A DNA stretch of 64,000 bases, taken from positions 434,001 to 498,000 of the forward strand of contig CAVTFT010000017.1 of the NCBI GenBank assembly GCA_963734085.1. Direction: 5' to 3'. The notes beneath the pieces were generated by a model. It was not told where the DNA came from. It worked only from the letters and a program-made list of their open reading frames with translations, and did not search any database. Numbering within the stretch: the stretch's first letter is position 1; each line of letters starts with the position of its first letter. The position numbers and the translations under genes are program-made. Shown piece after piece: positions 1 through 8,260 of this stretch. This DNA is from CAIWHR01 sp963734085. GTDB lineage: Bacteria > Pseudomonadota > Gammaproteobacteria > Burkholderiales > Casimicrobiaceae.

Positions 1-188
1 TCGTCGAATTCGCGGATTCGCTTCTCGGTGTAGATCTCGACTGGCAAGGTCACCGCCGGACGCAAAAGCAATCCTTCCGGCGTCGTCTCGGCGATGAGCT
101 GGTCGTCGGCCCTGAGGCCCAACGCTCGGCGAAGCTTCGCGGGGAGCGTCACCACGCCGCGGTTGGTAAGGGTAAGGGTAGCCTTCAT
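1..188 (-). CDS. AbrB/SpoVT-like DNA-binding antitoxin, partial (runs off left edge)
   Basis: This reading frame starts at the ATG whose first base is 188 and stays open to the window edge, giving 62 visible codons. The N-terminus MKATLTLTNRGVVTLPAKLR, followed by RALGL and an LLLRP strand, is the swapped-hairpin AbrB/MazE-type DNA-binding fold. In this family such short proteins usually act as antitoxins or transition-state regulators that bind their own promoter. A partner toxin (VapC- or PIN-like) would lie beyond base 1, so the toxin-antitoxin assignment is inference. The fold call is fairly secure, the role less so. Confidence 0.7.
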   Translation of the reverse strand, partial: MKATLTLTNRGVVTLPAKLRRALGLRADDQLIAETTPEGLLLRPAVTLPVEIYTEKRIREFD

Positions 189-190
189 AA

Positions 191-603
191 TTGCAGTTTA
201 ACGGAATTACTGGATTTCTGCAAGCTTGGGTGCCGCCGGGGGTCGCGCGAGTTCTGGATAACTCACTAACCTGTTTCGGGTCGCAGTGCGCTATTGATTT
301 ACATGAGTTGTCTCAACCAAGATTTGATCTGACCGCCCATGTCAGATCGCGGCTGCATCCGGCAGAGTTGGGCAATCACTTGTCGTTGGTCGACGGTCAC
401 TAAGCGACCGCTTAGACGGATTGCAGCCGTTGCCGGCGACGCAGCGAACCGGCGCTTTCGACCCGTTGCTGTCCTTCGTCTGTCCCAAAAACGGCCATTC
501 GAAACCGCGAAAGCCGACGTTAACTCCGTCACCGGTAAGCCGCTCGGTCGTGCCAACTGCCCCCTAACACTTGTACGGATGGGGCCCGAGCCGGCCTTCA
601 CCA
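191..603. other. Gene-free stretch with degenerate dispersed repeat
   Basis: No reading frame here has a convincing start, ribosome site or recognisable protein. Bases about 494-523 closely match 10040-10070 (a shared core beginning GCCAT and ending AGCCGACGTT, with about three mismatches in 25), and the upstream parts also look related. I read it as a decayed copy of a dispersed repeat rather than a gene. Confidence 0.4.
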
Positions 604-873
604 TCATTCGATGGTCGCTTCGGCCGGCCTATGGGTATCGGCACCCGCCGATGCGACGACGGTGTGAAGCAATGGTGTAGCCACGGTTGGGTCGTGCGAC
701 CTGTCGGCGTTGGCTATCTCGCCGTGATAGAGCAGCGAAGCGACGGTGGCGATCATAAACAACCCGACAACGCCGAAGAGCAGCCCTTCGAACGTCGTGC
801 CGGTCGCTGGCGCCCGGCTCCACAAGCATTGCTTTTTCGAGCGCGTGTCGAAATCTTGGTTTGTCCCTGCCAT
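604..873 (-). CDS. Small single-pass membrane protein, unknown function
   Basis: An 89-aa protein with a polar N-terminus (about 25 residues), one strongly hydrophobic segment at roughly residues 29-49 (GLLFGVVGLFMIATVASLLY) and a polar, Ala/Thr-rich tail. The start is supported by an AGGAGA ribosome site about 6 bases before the ATG. It lies downstream of, and on the same strand as, the histidine kinase/response regulator pair, but 267 bases away, so co-transcription is uncertain. I do not recognise a family. That it is a real gene rests on the ribosome site and the membrane segment. Confidence 0.55.
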   Translation of the reverse strand: MAGTNQDFDTRSKKQCLWSRAPATGTTFEGLLFGVVGLFMIATVASLLYHGEIANADRSHDPTVATPLLHTVVASAGADTHRPAEATIE

Positions 874-1139
874 GACGGTCTCCTATGAATGATGTTGAGC
901 GGGTTTGCTCGCTCGACGGTTCGAAGCTTAGGAGGACGTGCGGATAGGCGAAATCCCGCGAAGGCGTTCGCGCATCCCATGAAAGCGGGATGGCCGGTCG
1001 AGAGGGCAAGGTTGGGGCGGGCGCGCCTCCGAGACCTGGTCCACGTTATCGCGCCTCCCGCTCGCGCCTGGCCCGTCGGAACTGTGGCGCGGGGACGCCT
1101 ACGGCGCAGTGGGCGACTGCTTGCGTGTGAGCCGCGCCG

Positions 1140-2957
1140 TCACGCGATGGGCAGCAATAACTCGAGCGTAGTCCCCGCCGGCGACTGCTCGATGTCCAGC
1201 TGTCCACCGATGGTCTTAGCGCGTTGCCGCATGTTGGCGAGGCCGTGTCCGGCGTGATCGCCGTGGAAGCCCTTACCGTTGTCGCGCACACGTATGTAGG
1301 CGTGCGCGCCCGGCTCGTCGACGCCGGTCTCGACGCTCACCGTATTGGCGCTGGCGTGCTTGAGGACGTTGGTGAACGCCTCCTGAAGGATCCGCAGAAT
1401 GTGCAGCACGTTCTGCGGCGTTAGGCAGGCAAGTTGGGGAACGTCCTTAACCTGCCAATCGAGGTTGATGCCGGCGGCCTTGAGGCGCGCGTCGAGACGA
1501 TAGCGCAGGTTGCCGAGCACCGTGAGCAGGTCGTTGTCGGTCGGCTCCAGGGAATCGATGGTGAGCCGCAGGTCTTCCACGCATTCGCGCAGCGCCGCCG
1601 CCACCTCCTTCGACGATAACTCGCCGTGCTCGACCAAGCTAAGCGTGGAGATGAGCTGCCCACCGATGCCATCATGCATGTCACTCATGATCCGCTGGCG
1701 TTCCTCGACAATAGTCTGTTGCCGCTCCATCTGCCGCATCTGGCGGAAGTTCTGTTCGAGCTCGGCGTGCTTTTGCGCCACTCGCTGCTCTAGCTCGGCG
1801 TTGAGCTTCTGTGATTCCTTGAGGGCGCGGGTGAACCGGTCAATCAGGATCCAGACGAGTATCACGTTGAGCGGAAGGAAGTCGTACAAGTCCGGCCGCA
1901 GATACCCAAACGGATGCGGTAGCAGGTACGAGTTGACGGCATCGATAGGGTGTACGGCGGCAGCGATTGCGACCAGCACGTTTTCCGCCGTCGGCTCGCG
2001 CCACGCGGCATAGATAAACATGCCAAGATAGGCGGCCATGAGAGGGAAAATCGTATACCACCAATTATCGGCCAGCCAGCTATCGAGGCCGCCGACGCTT
2101 GCACTGAAAGCGATACCTAGTGAGAGCGCGAAGTAGACCCATAGCGCGCGCTCAGCCCAGCGCCGGCGCAGGCCCGAATAACAAAGCGCGAATAGCGTCG
2201 TAAACACGATCTTGCCGTGCGCTCCTACGCCGTACGTGAGCAGTGTCCACCAGTCGGGCGGTATCGGGGGGAAGCGCACAACGGCTTCGGCGGTAAACAG
2301 AACCCAGCAGAAGGCGGACAGCCCGAAATAGGCGTACATCCGGTCCTCAGGTCGGCGCAACCAAAGGAGCAGTGAAAAGACACCCCAGATGAAAGCGAAG
2401 GCGCTGCAGAACTGCACGCCGGTCACTTGCCAGAAGAACCGTCTTTCAAATTCCGGACGGACGGCGATGTCTTCCCCTATAGATATCGGTGTCAGGCCGT
2501 GTGGACCTTTGCCGACAACGCGCACGAAGAGTTCGTTTGACCCGTAGCGTAGCGAACCTGGAGGAACGGAGAAATACTGTGGATATACGGCGTGCTGCAC
2601 GCGCTCGACCGAACCCGATCGACCGATGTAGCTGTGGTTGGCGAATACCTCACCGACGGGACGAACCCGGGTGACGAAAACGCCGTACGGCTGCTCCGGC
2701 TGTTGCGTGAGATCGAAGCGGAAACGATACCAGCCGGACGTTTGCGCGACCTTGGGCCGCGAGTCCCCCCACGCATCGGGCAGCGTTTGGGGTTGCCATG
2801 CAGCCTCCGCAGGCGGCGGCTCCGCGGCGTCACTCAAAACGAACTCTACGGAAGTAAGGCGCAGGACCGGGTCGGTCACGTTGGCCGTTGCCAAGGGCGC
2901 GAAGGCCAGCGTCGCGCATATCGATATCTGCAGGTAGCGTCGCCAACACGCCGGCAT
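1140..2957 (-). CDS. 7TM-type sensor histidine kinase (NarX/DesK-like HisKA_3)
   Basis: A 605-aa inner-membrane sensor kinase. The chosen start gives a clean signal peptide (MPACWRRYLQ... ending FAPLATA). A longer frame from 3050 would overlap the response regulator and lacks that logic. After an extracellular beta-rich domain resembling 7TMR-DISM sensors come about seven hydrophobic segments, a coiled coil, and the HisKA_3 dimerisation helix with MSDMHDG (phospho-His near residue 428). The HATPase_c boxes follow: EAFTNVLKHA, RVRDNGKGF and GHGLANMRQRA. It lies 34 bases downstream of the cognate LuxR-type regulator, so the pair is co-transcribed. The ligand is unknown. Confidence 0.85.
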   Translation of the reverse strand: MPACWRRYLQISICATLAFAPLATANVTDPVLRLTSVEFVLSDAAEPPPAEAAWQPQTLPDAWGDSRPKVAQTSGWYRFRFDLTQQPEQPYGVFVTRVRPVGEVFANHSYIGRSGSVERVQHAVYPQYFSVPPGSLRYGSNELFVRVVGKGPHGLTPISIGEDIAVRPEFERRFFWQVTGVQFCSAFAFIWGVFSLLLWLRRPEDRMYAYFGLSAFCWVLFTAEAVVRFPPIPPDWWTLLTYGVGAHGKIVFTTLFALCYSGLRRRWAERALWVYFALSLGIAFSASVGGLDSWLADNWWYTIFPLMAAYLGMFIYAAWREPTAENVLVAIAAAVHPIDAVNSYLLPHPFGYLRPDLYDFLPLNVILVWILIDRFTRALKESQKLNAELEQRVAQKHAELEQNFRQMRQMERQQTIVEERQRIMSDMHDGIGGQLISTLSLVEHGELSSKEVAAALRECVEDLRLTIDSLEPTDNDLLTVLGNLRYRLDARLKAAGINLDWQVKDVPQLACLTPQNVLHILRILQEAFTNVLKHASANTVSVETGVDEPGAHAYIRVRDNGKGFHGDHAGHGLANMRQRAKTIGGQLDIEQSPAGTTLELLLPIA

Positions 2958-2991
2958 CTGCAGTATCCCGAAGTCACGGGTACCGCACCGA

Positions 2992-3636
2992 CTAAATGAG
3001 CCCCAGCTTGCTCGCTTCATAGACGGCCTCCCCTCTGGAGTGGACCGCAAGTTTTTGGTAGATCCTTTTCACGTGGGTAGTGACGGTGTGCGTTGAAATT
3101 GTCAGCAGGCGGGCGATCTCGGCAAAGCTGAAACCCTTCGCAATCAAGGACAGCACTTCGCTCTCGCGTGCAGACAGTCCAGCATCGTCGGCTACCTTTT
3201 GATCGGTTGGATTCGCACCAGACTTGAATCGCTTCAACAACTGGCGCGCAATAATTGGGGTGATCGGCGAGCCGCCCGCCCGTAGTTGCGTAATCAGCCC
3301 GACGAACTCCTCGGGAATGCTGTCCTTGAGAATGTAGCCGGTTGCACCCGCCTCGATGGCGGCGAGTACGTGCTCCTCGTCGCCGAACACGGTAACGACC
3401 ATGATGTCAGTCGTGGGATAGCGACGCGACGTTTCCCGGATGAGGTCGATGCCACTCCCGTCGGGTAGCCCGAGGTCGGTCAGCAAGACATCGGGCGCGG
3501 ACTTGCTCATCGCCTGTCGCGCCGACGCAAGGTCCGCCACGGCGCCGAACAGCGCCAGGTCAGCATCGGATGCGATGATCTTGCAAAAGCGTGTCAAGAA
3601 CGCAGGATCATCCTCGACGATCATTACGGCGGTCAT
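2992..3636 (-). CDS. NarL/FixJ-family response regulator
   Basis: A 214-aa two-domain regulator. The receiver domain has the acidic pair at EDD (residues 8-10) and the phospho-acceptor Asp54 in LLTDLGLPDGSG. The C-terminal LuxR-type HTH (about residues 150-207) contains LSARESEVLSLIAKGFSFAEIA. The start is fixed by a GGAGG ribosome site about 7 bases before the ATG. It is first in an operon with the histidine kinase at 1140-2957, which is its likely phosphodonor. Targets cannot be read from the sequence. Confidence 0.9.
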   Translation of the reverse strand: MTAVMIVEDDPAFLTRFCKIIASDADLALFGAVADLASARQAMSKSAPDVLLTDLGLPDGSGIDLIRETSRRYPTTDIMVVTVFGDEEHVLAAIEAGATGYILKDSIPEEFVGLITQLRAGGSPITPIIARQLLKRFKSGANPTDQKVADDAGLSARESEVLSLIAKGFSFAEIARLLTISTHTVTTHVKRIYQKLAVHSRGEAVYEASKLGLI

Positions 3637-4018
3637 GATGCCTCCAGCCGGTCATCCCGATGATACGGAGTATCTGCTGGGCCAGAATACCGCAATCGCG
3701 GGATATTCGACCGTGAGGTCGCGTGCCTTGGCAATCGCAAGGGTTAGTTAGAGAGGGCGGTATGTGCCCTTCTTAATAGCAAGTATTTTCACCAGGGGTC
3801 CAAGGGCCGGAGTCGAAGTCATCTGGACCAGCTCCAAGTGCGTCCCAAGCAGCGAACGTCCGCTCCCGGGCAATTTCGGCGCAGACGCTGACCGGCTGCT
3901 GCTGGCCGGCAGCTCCATTTCGGCGAGTGACGGCGACCGGCTTCTTGCGGTTGGTGAAAAGACAGCCGCCGGCCGGGCAGCGGCCGTCGAGTCCGCTGTC
4001 ATGCCCGGCCTGGCGAAA
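3637..4018. other. Gene-free stretch: regulator upstream region and repeat debris
   Basis: The right-hand promoter side of the response regulator lies here (about 3640-3750). Bases about 3850-3990 are rich in GACCGGCT/GGCGAC-type phrases that look like debris of the same dispersed repeat seen elsewhere in the island. I see no supportable gene on either strand. Confidence 0.35.
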
Positions 4019-4093
4019 CTACACCTCAGTCTGCTCCGCCATCTCTAACGCGTCGTCGACTTCGATTCCGAGGTAACGCACGGTGCTCTCAAG
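4019..4093 (-). pseudogene. C-terminal fragment of a tyrosine recombinase split by the RIT element
   Basis: Read on the minus strand this encodes LESTVRYLGIEVDDALEMAE followed by QTEV and a stop at 4019-4021. It is the exact expected tail of the short integrase family whose body ends GHTKL at 7517, on the other side of the mobile element. The catalytic Tyr (VRYLG) is in this piece. Joined, the two halves read GHTKL-ESTVRYLG without loss. The gene was therefore interrupted by insertion, although the N-terminal half also carries older damage. Confidence 0.8.
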
Positions 4094-4120
4094 TCTATGG
4101 ACTGCAGTCCATAGACTTGA
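4089..4120. repeat. 32-bp perfect palindrome at the left RIT boundary
   Basis: Bases 4089-4104 are the exact reverse complement of 4105-4120 (centre CTGCAG). The palindrome joins the interrupted integrase codons (its first bases TCAAG continue the target gene) to the left inverted repeat of the RIT element (its last two bases GA begin that repeat). No counterpart is seen at the right end. It may be a recombination intermediate product, part of an asymmetric element end, or a transcription-stopping hairpin without a T tract. Confidence 0.85.
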
Positions 4121-4147
4121 CTATCTCCCGCGCCGGACTATGTCCTG
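4119..4147 (+). repeat. Left terminal inverted repeat of the RIT element
   Basis: These 29 bases (GACTATCTCCCG... to GTCCTG) match the reverse complement of 7488-7516 with two mismatches. A shorter inverted echo, GGACATAGTC, lies inside at 4188-4197, so the end contains paired recombinase-site-like arms. Confidence 0.9.
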
Positions 4148-4204
4148 TCGCGCCGTTCCGCGAGGATATGAACGGATGCGGAACGCAGGACATAGTCGGC
4201 GGTT

Positions 4205-5203
4205 CTACAGGCTCTTGAGGAAAGCGAGCAGTTTGTCCTCGGGTCGATACCGCCCCGGCTTGCCATTGGGGGGCGTGGTTTTGTCGAGGATGCGCTGCTT
4301 CATTTCGAGATCGGCGTCCAGGTAGACTTGGGTGGTCTCGATCGACTCGTGACCGAGCCACAACGCGATCACGCACTGCTCGCATCCTTCGTGCAAGAGG
4401 TCCATCGCGGTCGTGTGTCTCAGCACATGAGGGCTTACTCGCTTCCGCTTTAGCGATGGGCAAACTTGAGCAGCCGCGACGACGTGCTTCGCCAACAGGT
4501 AGTGCACGCCGTGCGAGCTCAATCGGCCACCGCGGGCGTTCGGGAACAACGGCTGATCCGGGGCTCGGCCTGGCTCTCTGAGCCAGGCGGCGAGGACAGC
4601 TCGGGTGTTCTTGCTCAGCGGTGTGCACCGCTCTTTGCGTCCCTTGCCTGTGACGCGCACATGTGCGCCGGTCCCCATGTGCAGATCCTCTTGCCGAAGG
4701 CCAGTCAGCTCCGATAGGCGTAGCCCGGTTTGCACCGCCAGCAGGATCAGTGCGTGGTCCCGACGCCCTGACCAAGTTCGCTGATCCGGCGCGGCGAGCA
4801 ATGCATTGACCTCTTGTCGACTCAAGAACGGTACCAGCGCACGCTGGAAGCGCTTGGCCGGAATGGCCAGCACGCGCTGGATCTGCGCTGCATGCGTCGG
4901 CGCCTCGAACGCGACATAGCGGAAGAACGAGTGGATCGCGGTTAGGCGCAAGTTGCGCGTTCTGGCCGTGACGGCGCGAGCCTTCTCCAAGTCATCCAGG
5001 AAGGAAACGACCGCAGGCGCGTCGATGTCCTCAAGTGCGAGCGTTGAAGGCGCCCTGTGCAGGCGCGTTTGCATGAACTGCAGCAGCAGCCGGAATGTGT
5101 CGCGGTAAGAGGCAATCGTGTGCGCACTGACGCGACGCTGCAGCATCAGTCGCTGCGTGAAGAAGTTCTCCAACAGTGCGGCGAGGCTCGGCTGCCACTT
5201 CAT
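4205..5203 (-). CDS. ritC: RIT tyrosine recombinase RitC
   Basis: A 332-aa site-specific recombinase. An N-terminal SAM-like core-binding domain (about residues 5-100) precedes the catalytic domain with the first Arg in QTGLRLSELTGL, the HxxR box in SPHVLRHTTAMDLL and the nucleophilic Tyr in ESIETTQVYLDAD. It is last in the ritABC operon. Its ATG overlaps the ritB stop as ATGA, implying translational coupling. A C-terminal extension of about 40 basic residues follows the Tyr. It probably acts with RitA and RitB on the inverted ends of the element. Confidence 0.9.
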   Translation of the reverse strand: MKWQPSLAALLENFFTQRLMLQRRVSAHTIASYRDTFRLLLQFMQTRLHRAPSTLALEDIDAPAVVSFLDDLEKARAVTARTRNLRLTAIHSFFRYVAFEAPTHAAQIQRVLAIPAKRFQRALVPFLSRQEVNALLAAPDQRTWSGRRDHALILLAVQTGLRLSELTGLRQEDLHMGTGAHVRVTGKGRKERCTPLSKNTRAVLAAWLREPGRAPDQPLFPNARGGRLSSHGVHYLLAKHVVAAAQVCPSLKRKRVSPHVLRHTTAMDLLHEGCEQCVIALWLGHESIETTQVYLDADLEMKQRILDKTTPPNGKPGRYRPEDKLLAFLKSL

Positions 5204-6141
5204 GACGGCTCTCCCCAGCGTCGCCCAAGCCGCGACATCGCCTGCGCCATGAGTTCGGGGGAACTACCCAAGTACCAGTATGTGTCTGCCACGTACACAT
5301 GGCCGAGATAGGTCGACAGCACCGGTAAGCGTCGAGCGACGTCTTCGCCAGACTCGTACCATCGGGTCAGCGTTAAGGCGGCGAAGCGATGTCGGAAGTC
5401 GTGCAGCCGGGGACCATTACTCGCTCCGGCCGCACGCAAGCCAGTCTGTCGCGATAGCGTATAGAAGGCTCGGTGAACCCGGCCGATGTCCAAGCGCGTG
5501 CCACGGGTGGAGACGAAGACGTGGCCGCTGCCGGAGTTACCCGCGAATTGCTCGCGACGCTGAAGGTAGTCGGCCAGCACAGCACAGGTCGATGGATGAA
5601 GCGGCACCAGACGGGATCGACCGAGCTTGGCCGCTCGGATCGTCAGCACGCCCTGATCGAGATCAACGTCGCCGAGCTTCAGATCGAGCGCTTCAGAAAT
5701 GCGCAGACCTGTCACGCTTAGCAAACCGAGCAGGCAATGGAACACCCACGGTCGCAATGTCGAGGTGCGCCGCGGTGTTGGCAGATTCAGTGCTGCATCC
5801 AGTAGACGTTGCACTTCCTGGTCGGTGTACAGGTACGGCCTGGCCCGCGTCGATCCATATGGCAAGACGCCGACTGGCGGAATCTCGGTTCGTGCATCGG
5901 CAGCGCTGCGATAGCGAGCGAAGCCGCGCACGAAGCAAAGCCGCCGGGCCCGTTCTGCCGGCTGAACGGTGTGCGCCTGCTGTACCCACTCGAGAGCGAG
6001 CCCCGCTGTGATGTGCTTCGCATGTCGTTCTTCCAGGAAGCTGATGAACCGCGGCAACACGCGGCCAGCGTCGTACAGCTTGTAGCCCAAGCCTCGGCGC
6101 AGCGCGAGGTACTCTTGCAAGGCTTCACGCAGCGTGTTCAT
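5200..6141 (-). CDS. ritB: RIT tyrosine recombinase RitB
   Basis: A 313-aa tyrosine recombinase. The ATG at 6141 is chosen because GGGAGG lies about 6 bases upstream and because the ATG overlaps the ritA stop codon (ATGA). An in-frame GTG 18 bases earlier lacks a ribosome site. Catalytic features are VTGLRISEALDLKLGDVD (Arg), LHDFRHRFA (His-Arg) and VADTYWYL (Tyr region). It is the middle gene of the trio and is coupled to both neighbours by stop/start overlaps. Confidence 0.88.
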   Translation of the reverse strand: MNTLREALQEYLALRRGLGYKLYDAGRVLPRFISFLEERHAKHITAGLALEWVQQAHTVQPAERARRLCFVRGFARYRSAADARTEIPPVGVLPYGSTRARPYLYTDQEVQRLLDAALNLPTPRRTSTLRPWVFHCLLGLLSVTGLRISEALDLKLGDVDLDQGVLTIRAAKLGRSRLVPLHPSTCAVLADYLQRREQFAGNSGSGHVFVSTRGTRLDIGRVHRAFYTLSRQTGLRAAGASNGPRLHDFRHRFAALTLTRWYESGEDVARRLPVLSTYLGHVYVADTYWYLGSSPELMAQAMSRLGRRWGEPS

Positions 6142-7388
6142 CGCGCACCTCCCGGCCACGGCAGAGCCAGCGAACGCAGCGCTCCGACATCCACGCGGGC
6201 GTAGATCGAGGTGGTCTGCGGACTGCGGTGACGAAGAACTTCGCCGATCTCGGCGAGCGAGGCGCCTCGTTCAAGCATGTGAACGGCCAATGCGTGGCGG
6301 AACTGATGCGATCCCATGTGGGGAGCCTCGATCTTGGCCCGCTGAAGCGCGTAACGAACGATCGAGCCGATGGCGTAGGAGCCGGGCAGAAAGCCGCGGA
6401 TCGGCGCCATGGAGCGAAGGAACAGATGCCGATCTGCAGTAGCAGGCCTTCCTCGTTGCAGATAAGCGGCGATGGCCTCGCCGACATCGGCGGGCATTGG
6501 CAAGAGGCACTCGCGCCCACCCTTGCTGTGCACGCGCAGGCAACCGGCGTCCCAGTCGCAGTCTTGCAGCTGTAGTGCGATGATCTCGTGAGCGCGAAGC
6601 CCGAGACGAGCCAAGAGCAGAAGGACGGCACGATCGCGCAGACCGATCGAGGTTCGAACATCGCAGCTGGCGATCGCTCGCCGCGCGTGGTCGGACGATA
6701 TCGCTCTTGGCAGTGGCGGCGTGGTGATCCAGCTCGCTACGGCAGGCACCGCGGCAACGAGTTCGGGCGCAACCTCGCCGCGGTATTGCGCGTAGCGAAG
6801 AAACGAGCGGATGGCCGTCACAACGCATTTGAGCGCGGGCGGTTGCATGCGCTCGGCTTGCCGCTGCACGAACTCGATCGGGTCGATCGGGCGTAGCGCG
6901 CGCAACTCCACCTCGCCCGCGCCGAATCGCTCATGCAGAAACCGCCATGCAAACCTGCTGTAGCTCTCGATCGTTGGGGTCGCGAGCCCTCGGTGATGCT
7001 GCAGGTGCTGCTCGAAGCTGACAACAATCACATCGGCAGGTATGGGATCGACGCCAGCGGTCTTGCACACACCGCGAGCTCGCAGGAAGTGCAGCAGCTC
7101 GCTCACGTCATATCGCTCGCGACGCCGGGTTTCGGCGAGAATGGATCGATGTCGACGCCGACTGCGCCGCTGGTACCGCTGGATATGAGTCTCGCCGAGA
7201 TCAGCCAGTGTCACTCGGCGCTTCGCGAGCCACTGGTCGAACGCCACTGCATGCAGTGCCTTGATATAGACGACAGCCGGGGCGTACTGCTGACTGGTCA
7301 ACGACGCGACAAACTCGTCGAGATGATCTGCCAGCGGACCGACGGCGCGGTGGGCGCGCGCGGCGGCGTTCTCATAGGATCGCTCCAT
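6138..7388 (-). CDS. ritA: RIT tyrosine recombinase RitA
   Basis: A 416-aa recombinase and the first gene of the trio. The start at 7388 has AAGGAG about 7 bases upstream. The frame stays open further 5', but that extension reads through the inverted repeat and the pseudogene. The catalytic domain shows LARLGLRAHEIIALQ (Arg), HQFRHALAVHMLERG (His-Arg) and SPQTTSIYARVD (Tyr). A long N-terminal region (about 150 residues) before the catalytic core is usual for RitA and may bind the arm sites seen at the element ends. Confidence 0.88.
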   Translation of the reverse strand: MERSYENAAARAHRAVGPLADHLDEFVASLTSQQYAPAVVYIKALHAVAFDQWLAKRRVTLADLGETHIQRYQRRSRRRHRSILAETRRRERYDVSELLHFLRARGVCKTAGVDPIPADVIVVSFEQHLQHHRGLATPTIESYSRFAWRFLHERFGAGEVELRALRPIDPIEFVQRQAERMQPPALKCVVTAIRSFLRYAQYRGEVAPELVAAVPAVASWITTPPLPRAISSDHARRAIASCDVRTSIGLRDRAVLLLLARLGLRAHEIIALQLQDCDWDAGCLRVHSKGGRECLLPMPADVGEAIAAYLQRGRPATADRHLFLRSMAPIRGFLPGSYAIGSIVRYALQRAKIEAPHMGSHQFRHALAVHMLERGASLAEIGEVLRHRSPQTTSIYARVDVGALRSLALPWPGGAR

Positions 7389-7487
7389 GATGCTCTCCTT
7401 GCGGGCGGGATTGCCCGGCAAGAAGCATCGGACTATGCCCCGTTCGAATGGCGCTGACGCACGGCAGCTGGGCCGCTCCGTCGTCAG

Positions 7488-7516
7488 CGGGACATAGTCC
7501 GGGGCGGGAGATAGTC
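7488..7516 (-). repeat. Right terminal inverted repeat of the RIT element
   Basis: This is the reverse-complement partner of 4119-4147 (27/29 identical). The inner echo GGACTATGCC lies at 7430-7439. The next bases to the right, GAGCTTCGTG, belong to the interrupted recombinase gene (codons for HTKL on the minus strand). Confidence 0.9.
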
Positions 7517-7966
7517 GAGCTTCGTGTGCCCGAGCAGCAGCTGAACCGCCCGGAGATTCCTGGTCCGCCGGTGGATTAGCGTCGGTTTGGTACGGCGCAG
7601 CGAGTGGGTGCCGTACGCCGTCGAATCCAGCCCGATCTCCTCGACCCAATCGTTGACAATCCGCGCGTACCTGGCGCGTGCCCAGGTGGGGTGACGCGTG
7701 GACCCGACTGGGGAACAGGTAGCTGTCTGACTTCAGGCCAGCCTGTGATCCGCCCACAACCTCCGGGTCGCGGAGTTCTCGAACTGCACAGGACGCTTGA
7801 TCAGCCTGTCGATGCCCAGGTCGAATAGGGCGAGTTCTCGGACGCGGCCTTGCATCTCCAAACGAACTCGGATGGCCCAGATCTCCTTGAGCTTGAACGG
7901 CGCCTTCTGGCCGACCAGCTTGCCCTTGTTCCATGCGTCGTGATGACGAACTTGTTTCGATTTCAT
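7517..7966 (-). pseudogene. N-terminal part of a decayed tyrosine recombinase, target of the RIT element
   Basis: The gene begins MKSKQVRHHDAWNKGKLVGQ with a good GGAGAT ribosome site, matching a common short proteobacterial integrase family. After FDLGID the sequence jumps to KRPVQFE, so roughly 30 residues have been deleted. A frameshift and a stop (7733) follow. Recognisable pieces continue in other frames: AGLKSDSYLFPSRVHASPHL, then VEEIGLDSTAYGTHSLRRTK and LRAVQLLLGHTKL, where the RIT element begins. The internal damage means the gene was probably already dead when, or soon after, the element arrived. Confidence 0.8.
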
Positions 7967-8176
7967 CGTGATCTCCTTTCGGTTGAAGGAGATTTCACTT
8001 TGCGCTGACCGTCGGCGCGGAGCTTCATCCCAGGTCAAAGTCGCCGAGTGCTATGACCGGTACTGAGCGGCGGCCCGACGGGCAAATCCCGACCCCAAGC
8101 CGACGAAACGAGTGCCCTAAGCGGCCACAACTTCCCATGGAAGCGGCCCTTGGCGGATTGATGGCATGAACAAAAC

Positions 8177-8200
8177 GGGCCGCCCTTAAAGGGGCGGCCC
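8177..8200 (-). terminator. Intrinsic terminator of the DUF1254 gene
   Basis: The hairpin GGGCCGCC-loop-GGCGGCCC is followed, on the minus strand, by GTTTTGTT. It lies about 60 bases past the stop of the gene at 8261-9757. Confidence 0.75.
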
Positions 8201-8260
8201 ATTCGTTTCGTCTTTCGTTCCTGATGTGCTATTTCACTGTCAGCGCGCTACCAGTCGATG

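Larger units (their letters stand above)
4119..7516 (-). mobile_element. RIT element (recombinase in trio), complete
   Basis: About 3.4 kb bounded by 29-bp inverted repeats (27/29 identical), each followed inward by an inverted GGACTATG-type echo (4188-4197 and 7430-7439). It carries only three overlapping tyrosine recombinase genes in the order ritA-ritB-ritC on the minus strand, the defining layout of RIT elements. It is inserted between GHTKL and ESTVRYLG codons of a tyrosine recombinase pseudogene. All three recombinases look intact, so the element may be functional. No passenger gene is present. Confidence 0.9.

Noticed and set aside
7389..7934. N-terminal extension of RitA
   Set aside because: It reads through the right inverted repeat and pseudogene; the ATG at 7388 has a good ribosome site.
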